Positions 14,944-23,950 are shown, numbered from the stretch's first letter. The stretch: 30,041 nucleotides of DNA from RGIG7213 sp045657205 (GCA_045657205.1 JAZOSS010000004.1:1-30041), one strand, 5' to 3'. Numbers and translations: made by a program. Notes: generated by a model from the letters alone, not told the origin.

Positions 14944-14957
14944 AGAAGGAGAAATAT

Positions 14958-16307
14958 ATGGCAAATAAATTCAAAAAAATAATCGTCTTGCTTCTTGCGT
15001 CTGTTATCCTTTTGTCCCCTGTATCGGTAAATGCGGCTAAAATTTCGCAAGGTGATATAAATAAGATCGAATCCGAGATCGCAAGCACTCAAGCTGAAAT
15101 AAACAGACTTAAGGGCGATCGTGATGATCTTTATAAAAAACAAAAAGAAATCAAAGAACAACTTGAACAGCTTAAAGCAGATACTGATTTTGCTGAGCAG
15201 CGAAAAGCATTGCTCGATCTTCAACTTGAATATCTCATAGGTCAGATAGTTGCCACGGAGGATATAATCAGAGCGTGCGAAGAAGATATCGAACTCAAGA
15301 CTCAAATGATACAATCCACTAAAGATCAGCTTGATGAGCAGGAAGCTGTGTTTATAGAGTTTTTCAGAAACAACTATGAACAGGGTTCGACAAAGCTCAA
15401 ATATATCGAAATACTTTTGACGTCACGTTCTATTTCTGATTTTATCCTTAATATCCAGTACATCGGAAGCATTCTCGATTACGAGCAGTATTTGCTTGAT
15501 AGTACTGAAAATCTTATTATCACGTATGAAAGCCAGGTTTCCGATCTTGAGGATATGAAAGATCTTTACGATGAAAACATGGTAACGCTTAATACAAATA
15601 AAGAAACGGTAGATGAACTTTCCGCTGAGGCTGTTGAGATACTCAATAAGTTAAAGGAGGATCGTGAAACAGCTATCCGACTTGATGATCAGTACCGTCA
15701 GGATGAGTTGGACCTTCTTGAAGAAATACAAGCACTTGTTGATGAAAAAAACAGTCAGGTACAAACGAAAGAGGATCTTGAAAAAAAGTACGAAGAACAG
15801 CTTCGTGCTGAAGAAGAAGCAAAGAAAGATCAGGATAAAAAACCTGTAACTTCGGGTGGAAACAATATTGTCAAAGAGGGAGATTGGATTTGGCCTATTG
15901 ACTATAATAAAGGTAAATGGACAAGTCCGTTCGGATACAGACCTGATCCATTCGGGGGAAGTAAATACGTTTATCACAATGGTGTTGACCTTGCCCTCGG
16001 CGCAGGAAACAACATTTATGCAGTTGACGATGGAACTGTTCTTATCTCAACAAGACATAGATCTTTCGGAAATTATGTTGTTATTCTTCACGATAACGGT
16101 TACAGAACCCTTTATGCACACGCTTCTAAATTGCTTGTAAATGTTGGTGACAGAGTTGCACAGGGAAAGGTTATAGCTTTAGTGGGCACAACAGGTGATT
16201 CAACGGGTAATCATTTGCATTTTTCGGTAATAAGTCCAAATGGAAATTATGTAAGTCCTGTTGATTTCTATCCAACACTGTTCTCAAAATTAAAGAAGTA
16301 TTTTTAA
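14958..16307 (+). CDS. Secreted coiled-coil M23 peptidoglycan endopeptidase (EnvC/PcsB-like partner)
   Basis: The 449-aa product has a signal peptide (cleavage near SVNA-AKIS, 26-27), long coiled coils (about 30-130 and 165-290, with heptads such as INRLKGDRDDLYKKQKEIK), a charged linker and a C-terminal LytM/M23 domain. Zinc ligands are visible: H340-x3-D344 in HNGVDLALG and H419-L-H421, with H388 in YAHAS as catalytic His, so the enzyme appears active. In other bacteria FtsX binds such coiled coils and activates the hydrolase. The gap to ftsX is 14 nt and AAGGAG lies well placed. It is therefore the probable effector of this FtsEX. Confidence 0.93.
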   Translation: MANKFKKIIVLLLASVILLSPVSVNAAKISQGDINKIESEIASTQAEINRLKGDRDDLYKKQKEIKEQLEQLKADTDFAEQRKALLDLQLEYLIGQIVATEDIIRACEEDIELKTQMIQSTKDQLDEQEAVFIEFFRNNYEQGSTKLKYIEILLTSRSISDFILNIQYIGSILDYEQYLLDSTENLIITYESQVSDLEDMKDLYDENMVTLNTNKETVDELSAEAVEILNKLKEDRETAIRLDDQYRQDELDLLEEIQALVDEKNSQVQTKEDLEKKYEEQLRAEEEAKKDQDKKPVTSGGNNIVKEGDWIWPIDYNKGKWTSPFGYRPDPFGGSKYVYHNGVDLALGAGNNIYAVDDGTVLISTRHRSFGNYVVILHDNGYRTLYAHASKLLVNVGDRVAQGKVIALVGTTGDSTGNHLHFSVISPNGNYVSPVDFYPTLFSKLKKYF

Positions 16308-16322
16308 TACATATTATTAATA

Positions 16323-16351
16323 CGAGGCTATCGCTTGATGCGGCAGCCTCG
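16323..16351 (+). promoter_or_regulatory. Hairpin between M23 and S41 genes
   Basis: CGAGGCT (16323-16329) pairs with AGCCTCG (16345-16351). No T-run follows, so it is not a standard terminator. It may be a processing or partial attenuation site that sets the ratio of the two products. Confidence 0.4.
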
Positions 16352-16387
16352 GCAAGTTTGTTATAACATTTTGAAAGAACGGTGAAT

Positions 16388-17671
16388 ATGGAAGAAAACA
16401 ATAACATAAATAATAACGAAGATATAATTACAAACAATGGCAACGCAGATGAGGTAACAGAGCGTAAAGAAATAAAAGAGAAAAAACGCTCGGTATCATA
16501 TTTTACATTTGCTATATCGCTTATACTTGTAGCCGTTTTAGTGTTTCAGATAACGTATCTTGCAGTCGGACAAATGTATAAAAGACAGCTTAACAGCTTG
16601 CTTTCAAATACATTTTCCGATGCCAAGATAAACGAGATCAGTCAGATATATAAAGAAAATTATATATACGATTTTACCGAAGAGGATATATTGAACGGAC
16701 TCGTTCAGGGTTATATCTACGGTACAGGTGACAGATACGGTCATTATTACACGGCTGATGAATATAAAGCCTATGTCGAACAGCTCAACGACAGATCTGT
16801 CGGAATAGGTATCATCGTCGGATTTAACGGTGATTCAAACGCAATAGAAGTGTATAGAGTATATGAAAACAGTCCTGCAGATACGGCAGGTATCGAGCAG
16901 GGAGACCTTATATTCTCGGTTGACGGCTCAAAAGTATCAGATGTCGGATATACTACAGCGACAGATCTTATACTCGGCGATGTCGGTAAAAACGTTGTTT
17001 TGACGGTTCAAAAAACGGACACGATGACAACAAAGGACATTACCGTCACCAGAAATGAATATACTGCAACTACCGTCGAATATAAGCTTGTAAGCGGAAT
17101 TGCATATATCAAAATAACCAACTTTTATAAAAATACGGCAACAGAGCTTAAAAACGCTATAAATGATCTGAAAGGACAAGGTGCTGAAAGCATAATATTC
17201 GATGTAAGAGATAACGGCGGCGGTTCTTTAACATCAATAGTTGAAACACTTGACTACCTTTTGCCTGAAGGAATTATGTTCACGATAAAGGATAAAAAAG
17301 GGAATACCGAGGTATATAAATCGGATAAAGCATCCGTTGATATGCCAATGGTTGTAATTGTGGACGGAAATACCGCTTCAGCCGCAGAGCTTTTTACATC
17401 AGCCCTTATGGATTATGATAAAGCTGTTTCGGTAGGAGAAAAAACGCACGGCAAAGGCTCCGTTTCAACACCGTTTGCTTTGAGCGACGGATCACACATT
17501 TATATTTCCACGGCGCTGTACTATCCGCCGAAATCGGATAATTTTGACGGTGCGGGAATAATACCTGACCACAAGGTAAGTCTTTCATATGAAGCTTCAC
17601 GTATAAGCTTGTATAAGCTTTCCTTGGAGGACGATGACCAGCTTAAATTCGCGATTGAACTTTTAAAATAA
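16388..17671 (+). CDS. S41 carboxy-terminal processing protease (CtpA/B-like)
   Basis: The 427-aa membrane-anchored serine protease has an Asn/Glu-rich cytoplasmic N-terminus, one membrane segment (about 38-62), a PDZ domain (about 135-215: VGIGIIVGF, YENSPADTAGIEQGDLIFSV) and the S41 catalytic core. The core shows IIFDVRDNGGGSL, NTASAAEL with Ser331, and GEKTHGKGSVS with Lys356, forming the usual Ser/Lys dyad. ATG 16388 fits AACGGTG; a GTG at 16382 is less likely. In Bacillus ctpB lies next to ftsEX, and such proteases can process envelope enzymes, so regulation of the neighbouring hydrolase is a reasonable inference. Confidence 0.93.
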   Translation: MEENNNINNNEDIITNNGNADEVTERKEIKEKKRSVSYFTFAISLILVAVLVFQITYLAVGQMYKRQLNSLLSNTFSDAKINEISQIYKENYIYDFTEEDILNGLVQGYIYGTGDRYGHYYTADEYKAYVEQLNDRSVGIGIIVGFNGDSNAIEVYRVYENSPADTAGIEQGDLIFSVDGSKVSDVGYTTATDLILGDVGKNVVLTVQKTDTMTTKDITVTRNEYTATTVEYKLVSGIAYIKITNFYKNTATELKNAINDLKGQGAESIIFDVRDNGGGSLTSIVETLDYLLPEGIMFTIKDKKGNTEVYKSDKASVDMPMVVIVDGNTASAAELFTSALMDYDKAVSVGEKTHGKGSVSTPFALSDGSHIYISTALYYPPKSDNFDGAGIIPDHKVSLSYEASRISLYKLSLEDDDQLKFAIELLK

Positions 17672-17698
17672 ATAATGATATAAAGTGAGGATAAACCA

Positions 17699-18175
17699 AT
17701 GGCAGATAACATTATTACAATAACAGAAGAAGGATATAAGAAGCTTACGGAAGAGCTTGAATATCTTCGCACAACGAAAAGAAACGAAGTAAGAGAAAGT
17801 GTTAAAGTAGCACGTTCCTTCGGCGACTTGTCGGAAAACGCAGAATATGATGCCGCAAGAACAGAGCAGGCACAGGTTGAAGCACAAATAGCAGAGCTTG
17901 AAGATAAAATTTCAAGAATGAAAGTCGTTTCAGATGACGATATTACGACTGACAGAGTAAGTGTCGGTGCAAAAGTAAAGATACACAACCTTAATTTTGA
18001 TGATATCATTGAATATTATCTCGTCGGTTCAACAGAAGCAGACCCGTTCCAGAACAAGATTTCCGACAGCTCACCTATCGGTAAAGCAATTATTGGTGCT
18101 AAGGTCGGCGACAACGTAACGGTACGTTTGCCCAAGGGCGATCTGCAAATCGTTATTCTTGATATCAGCAAATAA
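17699..18175 (+). CDS. greA: Transcription elongation factor GreA
   Basis: The 158-aa product matches GreA exactly in length. The N-terminal coiled coil carries the acidic tip in SFGDLSENAEYDAAR, which enters the RNA polymerase secondary channel and promotes cleavage of backtracked transcripts. The C-terminal FKBP-like domain has EADPFQNKISDSSPIGKAI. GAGGAT lies eight bases before the ATG. It follows the S41 gene by 27 nt and precedes lysS by 33 nt; greA-lysS pairing is common in Firmicutes. Confidence 0.97.
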   Translation: MADNIITITEEGYKKLTEELEYLRTTKRNEVRESVKVARSFGDLSENAEYDAARTEQAQVEAQIAELEDKISRMKVVSDDDITTDRVSVGAKVKIHNLNFDDIIEYYLVGSTEADPFQNKISDSSPIGKAIIGAKVGDNVTVRLPKGDLQIVILDISK

Positions 18176-18208
18176 TACAGTCTTAACCGCGGAAAGGAAC
18201 TGAATAAA

Positions 18209-19705
18209 ATGAGTGAAGAATTGAACAATGTTGAGCAGACGGAAGAAATTGATCTTTCCTCCGAGCTTGCCATACGCAGAGCAAAACTCGATGCGTTGAA
18301 GAATGACGGGAAAAACCCTTTCGAAGTAACAAAGTATAATGTTACGGCAGAAGCGGCAGTCATTAAAGAAAAGTTTGAAGAATATGAAAATCAGACTGTA
18401 AGAATAGCCGGCAGAATTATGTCAAGACGTGATATGGGTAAAGCTAACTTTATTGATATTGCGGATTCTACGGGAAGAATACAGGCGTATATTAAGATAG
18501 ATGACGTCGGTGCTGACGTTTTTGATGCTTATAAAAAGTGGGACATCGGTGATATTATCGGACTTGAAGGCTTTGTTTTCAGAACGAGAAGAGGAGAAAT
18601 ATCCATTCACGCTCAGAAGCTTGAGCTTTTGACAAAATCCTTGCTCCCGCTTCCCGAAAAGTGGCACGGCCTCAAGGACCAGGATACACGTTACCGCCGC
18701 CGTTACGTCGATCTTATCGTAAATCCCGAAGTAAAGGATACGTTTGTAAAGCGTTCACAGATAATAAGAGAGCTTCGTGCTTTCCTTGACGAAAAAGGAT
18801 TTCTTGAAGTTGATACACCCGTTTTGCATACACTTGAGATAGGCGCATCTGCTCGTCCTTTCGTTACACACCATAACGCACTTGATATTGATATGTACCT
18901 CCGTATTGAAACAGAGCTTTATTTGAAGCGTCTTATCGTCGGCGGCTTCAATAAGGTGTATGAAGTGGGCAGAATTTTCCGTAACGAAGGTATGGATATC
19001 AAGCATAACCCCGAGTTTACATCAATCGAGCTTTACCAGGCGTATGCAGATTATCACGAAATAATGGACCTCGTCGAGGAGCTTTACGTTCATATAACGA
19101 AGAAGATATGCGGAAGCGACGTTATAACGTATCAGGGAACAGAGATCAATATGGCATCCCCTTGGAAACGTCTTACAATGGTTGAGGCTGTTAAGATGTA
19201 TTCGGGCGAAGATTATTACGAATGGACATCTGACGAGGACGCACGTAACAGAGCAAAAGCACGCGGCGTAGAGGTCGAAGCTAACGCTGCAAAAGGCGAC
19301 GTTCTTGCGGCATTCTTCGACGAATACGTTGAAGATAAGCTTATACAGCCTACGTTTATTTACGACTATCCCGTTGAAATTTCTCCCCTTGCAAAGAGAA
19401 AACCCGAAGATCCCGCGTTTACAGAACGCTTTGAATTCTTCATTTACGCAAGAGAAATGGGTAACGCTTTCTCCGAGCTTAACGACCCGATCGACCAGCG
19501 CGACAGATTTGAACGCCAGGTGGCGGCTAAACGTGCAACGGGTGCAAATGCTGAGGTCGATGAAGACTTCCTCATGGCACTTGAATACGGTATGCCCCCC
19601 ACGGGCGGACTCGGCTTCGGTGTTGACCGTCTTGTTATGCTCCTTACAGATAGCTATTCTATACGCGATGTTCTTTTGTTCCCCACGATGAAACCCATTG
19701 ATTGA
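18209..19705 (+). CDS. lysS: Lysyl-tRNA synthetase, class II
   Basis: This 498-aa enzyme attaches lysine to tRNA-Lys. An N-terminal OB-fold anticodon domain (about 60-155: VRIAGRIMSRRDMGKANFID) precedes the class II core. Motif 1 region is RRRYVDLIVNPEV, motif 2 is VGRIFRNEGMDIKHNPEFTS, and motif 3 is PPTGGLGFGVDRLVMLLT, with the terminal RDVLLFPTMKP. Complete and of normal length. AAAGGA lies about eleven bases before the ATG. A strong terminator follows. Confidence 0.98.
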   Translation: MSEELNNVEQTEEIDLSSELAIRRAKLDALKNDGKNPFEVTKYNVTAEAAVIKEKFEEYENQTVRIAGRIMSRRDMGKANFIDIADSTGRIQAYIKIDDVGADVFDAYKKWDIGDIIGLEGFVFRTRRGEISIHAQKLELLTKSLLPLPEKWHGLKDQDTRYRRRYVDLIVNPEVKDTFVKRSQIIRELRAFLDEKGFLEVDTPVLHTLEIGASARPFVTHHNALDIDMYLRIETELYLKRLIVGGFNKVYEVGRIFRNEGMDIKHNPEFTSIELYQAYADYHEIMDLVEELYVHITKKICGSDVITYQGTEINMASPWKRLTMVEAVKMYSGEDYYEWTSDEDARNRAKARGVEVEANAAKGDVLAAFFDEYVEDKLIQPTFIYDYPVEISPLAKRKPEDPAFTERFEFFIYAREMGNAFSELNDPIDQRDRFERQVAAKRATGANAEVDEDFLMALEYGMPPTGGLGFGVDRLVMLLTDSYSIRDVLLFPTMKPID

Positions 19706-19762
19706 TGCAAAATGGTGAATCGCTTCCTCACTTATAATTCCATACAAATCTGAATAAAATAT

Positions 19763-19804
19763 AAAACCGCTTTGCGACGATTGGAAAGTCACAGAGCGGT
19801 TTTT
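19763..19804. terminator. Intrinsic terminator after lysS
   Basis: AAAACCGCTTTG (19763-19774) pairs with CAGAGCGGTTTT (from 19792) with one mismatch and is followed by TTTTT. The A-rich left side would let it also stop the leftward operon ending at 19929. The remaining 19805-19928 shows only a weak CGGTG/CACCG pairing. Confidence 0.85.
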
Positions 19805-19928
19805 GTATAACGAATCGGAATTATCGAGATCGTTGAAAATATTAATTACTTTTATATAACATTACAGTCGTCATATAATTGTGACATACGGTGATGCAGG
19901 CGAGCACTTTGATTACACCGATGGGTTT

Positions 19929-21428
19929 TCAGTAGATCAAAGATGTAAGCTCACTATTGTAGTTTATCTGTATACTTTCCGTTTTATCTTTGATATAATC
20001 GGAAAGCATCTCGGTTTTTAAATTGGATTTTATTATATATTGATAATACGGTTCGCCGTGGGATGAAACAAAAGTCACGAAATAACCGCATACGACACCG
20101 TAATTTGTGTATTCCTGATATCCGCAGTCGTAGAGTTTTCGTCCGTCTTCGAATAACCAAGAAACGACGTTTTGCGGAAGTGACGTGCTTGTTGGTATAA
20201 TATTTTCCGCAAGACCTCCGGTTTTGTTTGTAACTTTATCATCTGAATATTTTTCAACGAGGGTGATAAATTCAGCATCTTTATTTTCCGCTTTTGAAAT
20301 TTGACTTGTTATATCCTCTGCAAGTTTTTTTGCTGTACTTTCTGTATATTCACCGAGGGAAAGATCTATGTAAATATATCTTGCGTTCAATATCGGAAAA
20401 TCGTTTGCGTGCGGTGCATTTATAACTTGTACGATCTTTACTCTGCCTTGTGAATCGACAAATTTTGTTATATCTGAGTCAAGTCTGCCGTCTGAAAATA
20501 TCCAGGAAATAACCTCATCGGGATCTTCTGAATATTTTGCACCGTTAACTGTACAGTTCTTTTCAAACTCCTTATAATCTTTTTCTTCAAGTTCGGGATA
20601 TATAAGTTTGTATGTATCAATAAACGATGTTCCCGATTGAAGCGATGTTATAAACGTGTCGGCTTTGTTTAAAGCATCGTTTTTTGCATCCTGTTTCTGT
20701 TGTTCTGTGCTCGTTGCATCGTATTTGGGAGTTATTGTGATGATGTTGTAATCAGCAACCGTATAGGAATTTTTGTTCTTTTCAAACTCATTTTTGATAT
20801 CGTCATCCGTTATTTCAAACGAGTTATATTTTATCTGCAAATATTTCGTAGCAAGCTGTAAAGTGTAATACGTATCTTTCATGAGCTGAGGTGTTACACC
20901 TGCACCCATTCCTTCGATATCTTTCATATATTCTTCAAAGGAAATACCGTATCCCTTCGCTGTTGCGGCGATAGAATCAACGTTTGCATCAACGGAAGCT
21001 TTTTCTTCATCTGTCAAAGATATTCCGTCTTTTTTTGCTTCGGCGGCAAATGCGATATAATATTCAAGATCGCGTTTTGCTATCGAAAGAAAATAGTCGT
21101 ACCAGCTTTTGTAGTCGGTGTATCCCTCTTTTGTCGGTATCTGATCTTGAAGAGGAAGGGTGGGATCAAGGTATGCGGAAATATCTGTATAGTGTGCTTG
21201 TTGAAAATCACGGTAAGCTTGCACAAAGAAATATCTAAGCGCAAATACCGAAATATCAATTCCTTCATATGTCGCTAAGATTTCCGACGGTGATGCGAGA
21301 ATTTTATCATCGCTAAAAATATCAGTATTTGAAGTTGATACTTCATCTGTCGAAGATGAGTTTTCCGTGCACGAGATCATGGCTACGGAGAGAATGACAC
21401 ATATCACGGATAAAATAATTTTTTTCAT
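19929..21428 (-). CDS. PrsA/SurA-like foldase lipoprotein with two parvulin-like repeats
   Basis: The 499-aa lipoprotein has its lipobox around MISC, Cys20, after a hydrophobic signal and before a Ser/Thr/Asp linker. An N-terminal helical SurA/PrsA-like chaperone region (about 50-215) is followed by two related parvulin-like segments. The second (LNARYIYIDLS, FITLVEKYSDD, GGLAENI) is the clearer; both contain a matching end motif, VISWIFSDGR and VVSWLFEDGR. Typical catalytic residues of parvulins are not obvious, so it may be a chaperone without isomerase activity. It probably helps exported proteins fold outside the membrane. AAGGAGC precedes the ATG. Last gene of the divIVA-like operon. Confidence 0.82.
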   Translation of the reverse strand: MKKIILSVICVILSVAMISCTENSSSTDEVSTSNTDIFSDDKILASPSEILATYEGIDISVFALRYFFVQAYRDFQQAHYTDISAYLDPTLPLQDQIPTKEGYTDYKSWYDYFLSIAKRDLEYYIAFAAEAKKDGISLTDEEKASVDANVDSIAATAKGYGISFEEYMKDIEGMGAGVTPQLMKDTYYTLQLATKYLQIKYNSFEITDDDIKNEFEKNKNSYTVADYNIITITPKYDATSTEQQKQDAKNDALNKADTFITSLQSGTSFIDTYKLIYPELEEKDYKEFEKNCTVNGAKYSEDPDEVISWIFSDGRLDSDITKFVDSQGRVKIVQVINAPHANDFPILNARYIYIDLSLGEYTESTAKKLAEDITSQISKAENKDAEFITLVEKYSDDKVTNKTGGLAENIIPTSTSLPQNVVSWLFEDGRKLYDCGYQEYTNYGVVCGYFVTFVSSHGEPYYQYIIKSNLKTEMLSDYIKDKTESIQINYNSELTSLIY

Positions 21429-21446
21429 TGGTGCTCCTTGTTTAGA

Positions 21447-22394
21447 TCAAGAAATAAACAGTTTATCGACAATTCCGAGAATTACGGGAACTGTTATGAC
21501 GGAAAGAACGGTCGAGATTCCCGTAAGTTTTGCACCGAATTCAGGCCCTACATCGTATTTTTCGGCATACATTACGGTGTTTGAAGCACACGGGAGAGCC
21601 GTCATTATCGCAACGAAATATATCCAGAAGCTGTCAAGATGCAAAAAATAAGCAATAGTCGAAGCGCACATAGGAGTTACTATGAGCTTTATAAAAAGCA
21701 GGATATATACTTTGAAATCGGAAAAAACCTTTTTAAAAGGGATTGTGGCAATAACCCCGCCGATAATAAACATCGAACAGGGAATGGTTATATCGCCTAT
21801 CATACCGAAAGCATCGACAACGACGGAAGGAAGCTGCCAAGGGAGCATATAAAGAATTATTCCGATGATGCATGGAACGGTTCCGTAATTCAAGATCATA
21901 TTTATGGGCTTTACTTTAACTTCCGTGCTGGTCTTTGATATTACAAATATTCCGTACGTCCAGATGACTACGTTGAAAATAATGATATAGAAAGAACCGT
22001 AAAAAGCACCCATCTGTTCACCGAAAAGGGCTTTTAAAACAGGGAATCCCATAAATCCCGTGTTTGCAAATATCAGCGCAAATTCACCGATTCCGCGTGC
22101 CCCTTTATCCTTTATAGGACGTGTTGAAATAAAAGCGATGGTAGCGGAAAGTATATAGATGCAAAGTCCTGCAAGGATTATAAGAAATCCCGATTTTAAA
22201 TTTTCAAAGCTTTTGTCTTCCGTTCCCAGAAGTCCTCCTAAAATAAGGAAAGGAGTTCCTACGCAAATGACGAAATTGGACAGTTTTTTGGAAAAATCTC
22301 TGTCCATAAATTTAAGTTTGTATGCTCCGAAGCCGACCACCATTATGATGAACAGCTTTATTACTGTGTTAAATAATTCGCCGACATTTCCCAT
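21447..22394 (-). CDS. AEC (auxin efflux carrier) family transporter
   Basis: The 315-aa product has about ten membrane segments in the two-half layout of the family. Visible family features are NFVICVGTPFLILGGLL, ALIFANTGFMGFPVLKALFG, FGMIGDITIPCSMFIIGGVI and IMTALPCASNTVMYAEKY. Members move malate, malonate and other organic anions; the substrate here cannot be told. The start follows the stop of the upstream DNA glycosylase by one base (TAG-T-ATG), so translation is likely coupled and no separate ribosome binding site is evident. Confidence 0.93.
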   Translation of the reverse strand: MGNVGELFNTVIKLFIIMVVGFGAYKLKFMDRDFSKKLSNFVICVGTPFLILGGLLGTEDKSFENLKSGFLIILAGLCIYILSATIAFISTRPIKDKGARGIGEFALIFANTGFMGFPVLKALFGEQMGAFYGSFYIIIFNVVIWTYGIFVISKTSTEVKVKPINMILNYGTVPCIIGIILYMLPWQLPSVVVDAFGMIGDITIPCSMFIIGGVIATIPFKKVFSDFKVYILLFIKLIVTPMCASTIAYFLHLDSFWIYFVAIMTALPCASNTVMYAEKYDVGPEFGAKLTGISTVLSVITVPVILGIVDKLFIS

Positions 22395-22395
22395 A

Positions 22396-22956
22396 CTAAC
22401 AAATAAGACCGTGTGTAACGGCGTACTCCTTGATTTTTTGCATATCCTTCAGCATATCATCCTTCTTGTGCGGATCACGAAGCAATGCAGACGGATGATA
22501 TACGGCAGTCATAATAAATTTTCCTTTTTCAAAAAACACACCGTGCTCCGCCGTGATCTTGAAATCAGGCTTTATAAGGCGCATGGCGGATATTCTGCCA
22601 AGACATACGATGAGCGACGGGGAAATTATCCGCACTTGTTCACGTAAAAAGTCAATACACGCTTCTTCCTCTGCTTTTTGCGGATCACGGTTTTTCGGAG
22701 GACGGCATTTCAATATGTTTGCAATGTAAATGTTTTCACGTTTCATTCCGACAGCTTCAAGATATTTGTCAAAAAGCTTTCCTGCTCGGCCGACAAACGG
22801 CTCACCCGTAAGATCCTCGTTTTCACCGGGCGCTTCTCCGACAAACATAATATCGGCATCGTGTGAACCGACACCGAAGACAGTGTTTGTTTTTGAAGCG
22901 TAAAGCGGACACGCCGTACACGCTTTACATTTTTCATACAATTCTTCCAGATTCAT
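22396..22956 (-). CDS. Uracil-DNA glycosylase, family 4 (iron-sulfur)
   Basis: The 186-aa enzyme removes uracil from DNA. The iron-sulfur Cys pairs are CTACPL near the N-terminus (C13, C16) and the later Cys in NILKCRPPKNRDP and the following EEEAC. The active-site block is MFVGEAPGENEDLTGEPFVG followed by RAG, and the C-terminal motif is VYHPSALLRDP. ATG 22956 has TAGGA seven bases upstream; an in-frame TTG at 22971 overlaps the previous gene and is rejected. It starts eight bases after the MecA-like gene. Confidence 0.94.
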   Translation of the reverse strand: MNLEELYEKCKACTACPLYASKTNTVFGVGSHDADIMFVGEAPGENEDLTGEPFVGRAGKLFDKYLEAVGMKRENIYIANILKCRPPKNRDPQKAEEEACIDFLREQVRIISPSLIVCLGRISAMRLIKPDFKITAEHGVFFEKGKFIMTAVYHPSALLRDPHKKDDMLKDMQKIKEYAVTHGLIC

Positions 22957-22964
22957 TTTATTTC

Positions 22965-23273
22965 CTAACAAAATTCAGCAAATATTTCGGATGCATTCTC
23001 CTCAGCAAGCAAATAACACCGTTCTTTAAGATAAGCCCGCAACGCACGTGAGGGCCGTAGTTCACACTCGGCAAACTCGCTTATGGCACACATTGGATAC
23101 AGCTCACTGCGTATGTCGTATACGCTTTGAGAAAACAAAAGATAGTATTTCGTCTTACCGTTGGCATCTTCACAATAGACCGACGTTAATGATTGAGAAG
23201 GAAGCGAAGAAATAAACTTGCACGCACATACAAGCTCATTTATTCCGCTGAATACATATAAATACGATTCCAT
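22965..23273 (-). CDS. Stand-alone MecA C-terminal-domain-like protein
   Basis: The 102-aa product resembles only the C-terminal domain of the MecA/YpbH adaptors, which binds the ClpC unfoldase. The match is in order: YLYVFSGINELVCACKFISS (adaptor YxFxDxxxxIxxAxxL), then TKYYLLF (usual xYYLxx strand), AISEFAECELRP, RAYLKERCYLLAEENASEIF (usual YLKEHGKxIxxENAxExL) and a terminal Phe. The N-terminal substrate-binding domain of MecA is missing, and there is no room for it upstream in frame. If the assignment is right it may bind ClpC without delivering the usual substrates. The start ATG 23273 uses GGGGG, buried in a hairpin. Remote similarity judged by eye. Confidence 0.55.
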   Translation of the reverse strand: MESYLYVFSGINELVCACKFISSLPSQSLTSVYCEDANGKTKYYLLFSQSVYDIRSELYPMCAISEFAECELRPSRALRAYLKERCYLLAEENASEIFAEFC

Positions 23274-23278
23274 AATAA

Positions 23279-23320
23279 CCCCCGTGCCGATATTTCTTTA
23301 TATTATAATCGGCAAGGGGG
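23279..23320 (-). promoter_or_regulatory. Hairpin masking the ribosome binding site of the MecA-like gene
   Basis: On the minus strand CCCCC-T-TGCCGAT pairs with ATCGGCA-C-GGGGG (12 pairs, one mismatch). The GGGGG end lies six bases before ATG 23273 and is its only ribosome binding site. No T-run follows, so it is not a plain terminator. It separates the SIS gene from the rest of the operon and could limit translation or act as an RNA switch. Confidence 0.55.
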
Positions 23321-23332
23321 CATTTCGTTACA

Positions 23333-23938
23333 TTATTTTTTGTTGAGTCTTTCGCCGACAGCTCCGCCCGGATGGATAAGACCAAACTGTTCTTTTTTAT
23401 ATCCTGTAAGTTCCATAACAGCGGCGAGCAAAGCGTCAAAAATTGCAATCGTTGCCACGTATGATGCGGTTGCCATCATATTGTATTTGTCGCTTTCCTT
23501 TTCAATCTGCATCTTGATTATGTAATCTGCACTTTCCGCAAGAGGGGAATTTAGATTTTCTGTTACTGCTATAAGCTTTGCACCCTTCTTCTTTACAACA
23601 TCTATTATCGGCAGAAGCTCTACTGTTTTACCGCCTCTTGATACCATTATTACACAGTCCTCGTCGGTAACTACACCGAGTCCGCCGTGTACAGCTTCTG
23701 CAGGTGACATAAAGCAAGCAGGTCTGTCAATACAGCAAAGGCTGTGTTGGAATTTTTTTGCCGCAATTCCCGAAGAGCCGCTTGCACACGTTATTATTTT
23801 TTTACATTCGCTGAGCGCCTTTGCGACCTTCAAAAACTCCTCTTTGTCGAGATATTCTTCGAGTTGAGCTATAGCATCCTTTTCGATTTGCAAAGACTGC
23901 CATGCCATTTCAAGTGCTTTTTGTGAAAGATTGTCCAT
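23333..23938 (-). CDS. SIS-domain sugar-phosphate isomerase (KdsD/GutQ-like, no CBS domains)
   Basis: The 201-aa SIS protein has ITCASGSSGIAAKKFQHSL, the AEAVHGGLGVV loop, the VIMVSRGGKTVELLPIIDV phosphosugar-binding stretch and the end signature FGLIHPGGAVGERLNKK, found in arabinose-5-phosphate isomerase-type proteins. KdsD/GutQ have about 320 aa with two CBS domains after this; here the protein stops at the SIS end. Similar short forms act on other sugar phosphates. No LPS or sugar-uptake genes are nearby, so the substrate is unknown. It starts 12 bases after the DivIVA-like gene. Confidence 0.88.
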   Translation of the reverse strand: MDNLSQKALEMAWQSLQIEKDAIAQLEEYLDKEEFLKVAKALSECKKIITCASGSSGIAAKKFQHSLCCIDRPACFMSPAEAVHGGLGVVTDEDCVIMVSRGGKTVELLPIIDVVKKKGAKLIAVTENLNSPLAESADYIIKMQIEKESDKYNMMATASYVATIAIFDALLAAVMELTGYKKEQFGLIHPGGAVGERLNKK

Positions 23939-23950
23939 GTTTGTTCTCCT

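Noticed and set aside
16323..16351. Terminator splitting the M23 and S41 genes
   Set aside because: The stem has no T-run after it, so I list it only as a hairpin.
19027..19792. Long minus-strand frame opposite lysS
   Set aside because: Cys/Phe-rich antisense shadow without start signals, opposite a complete synthetase.
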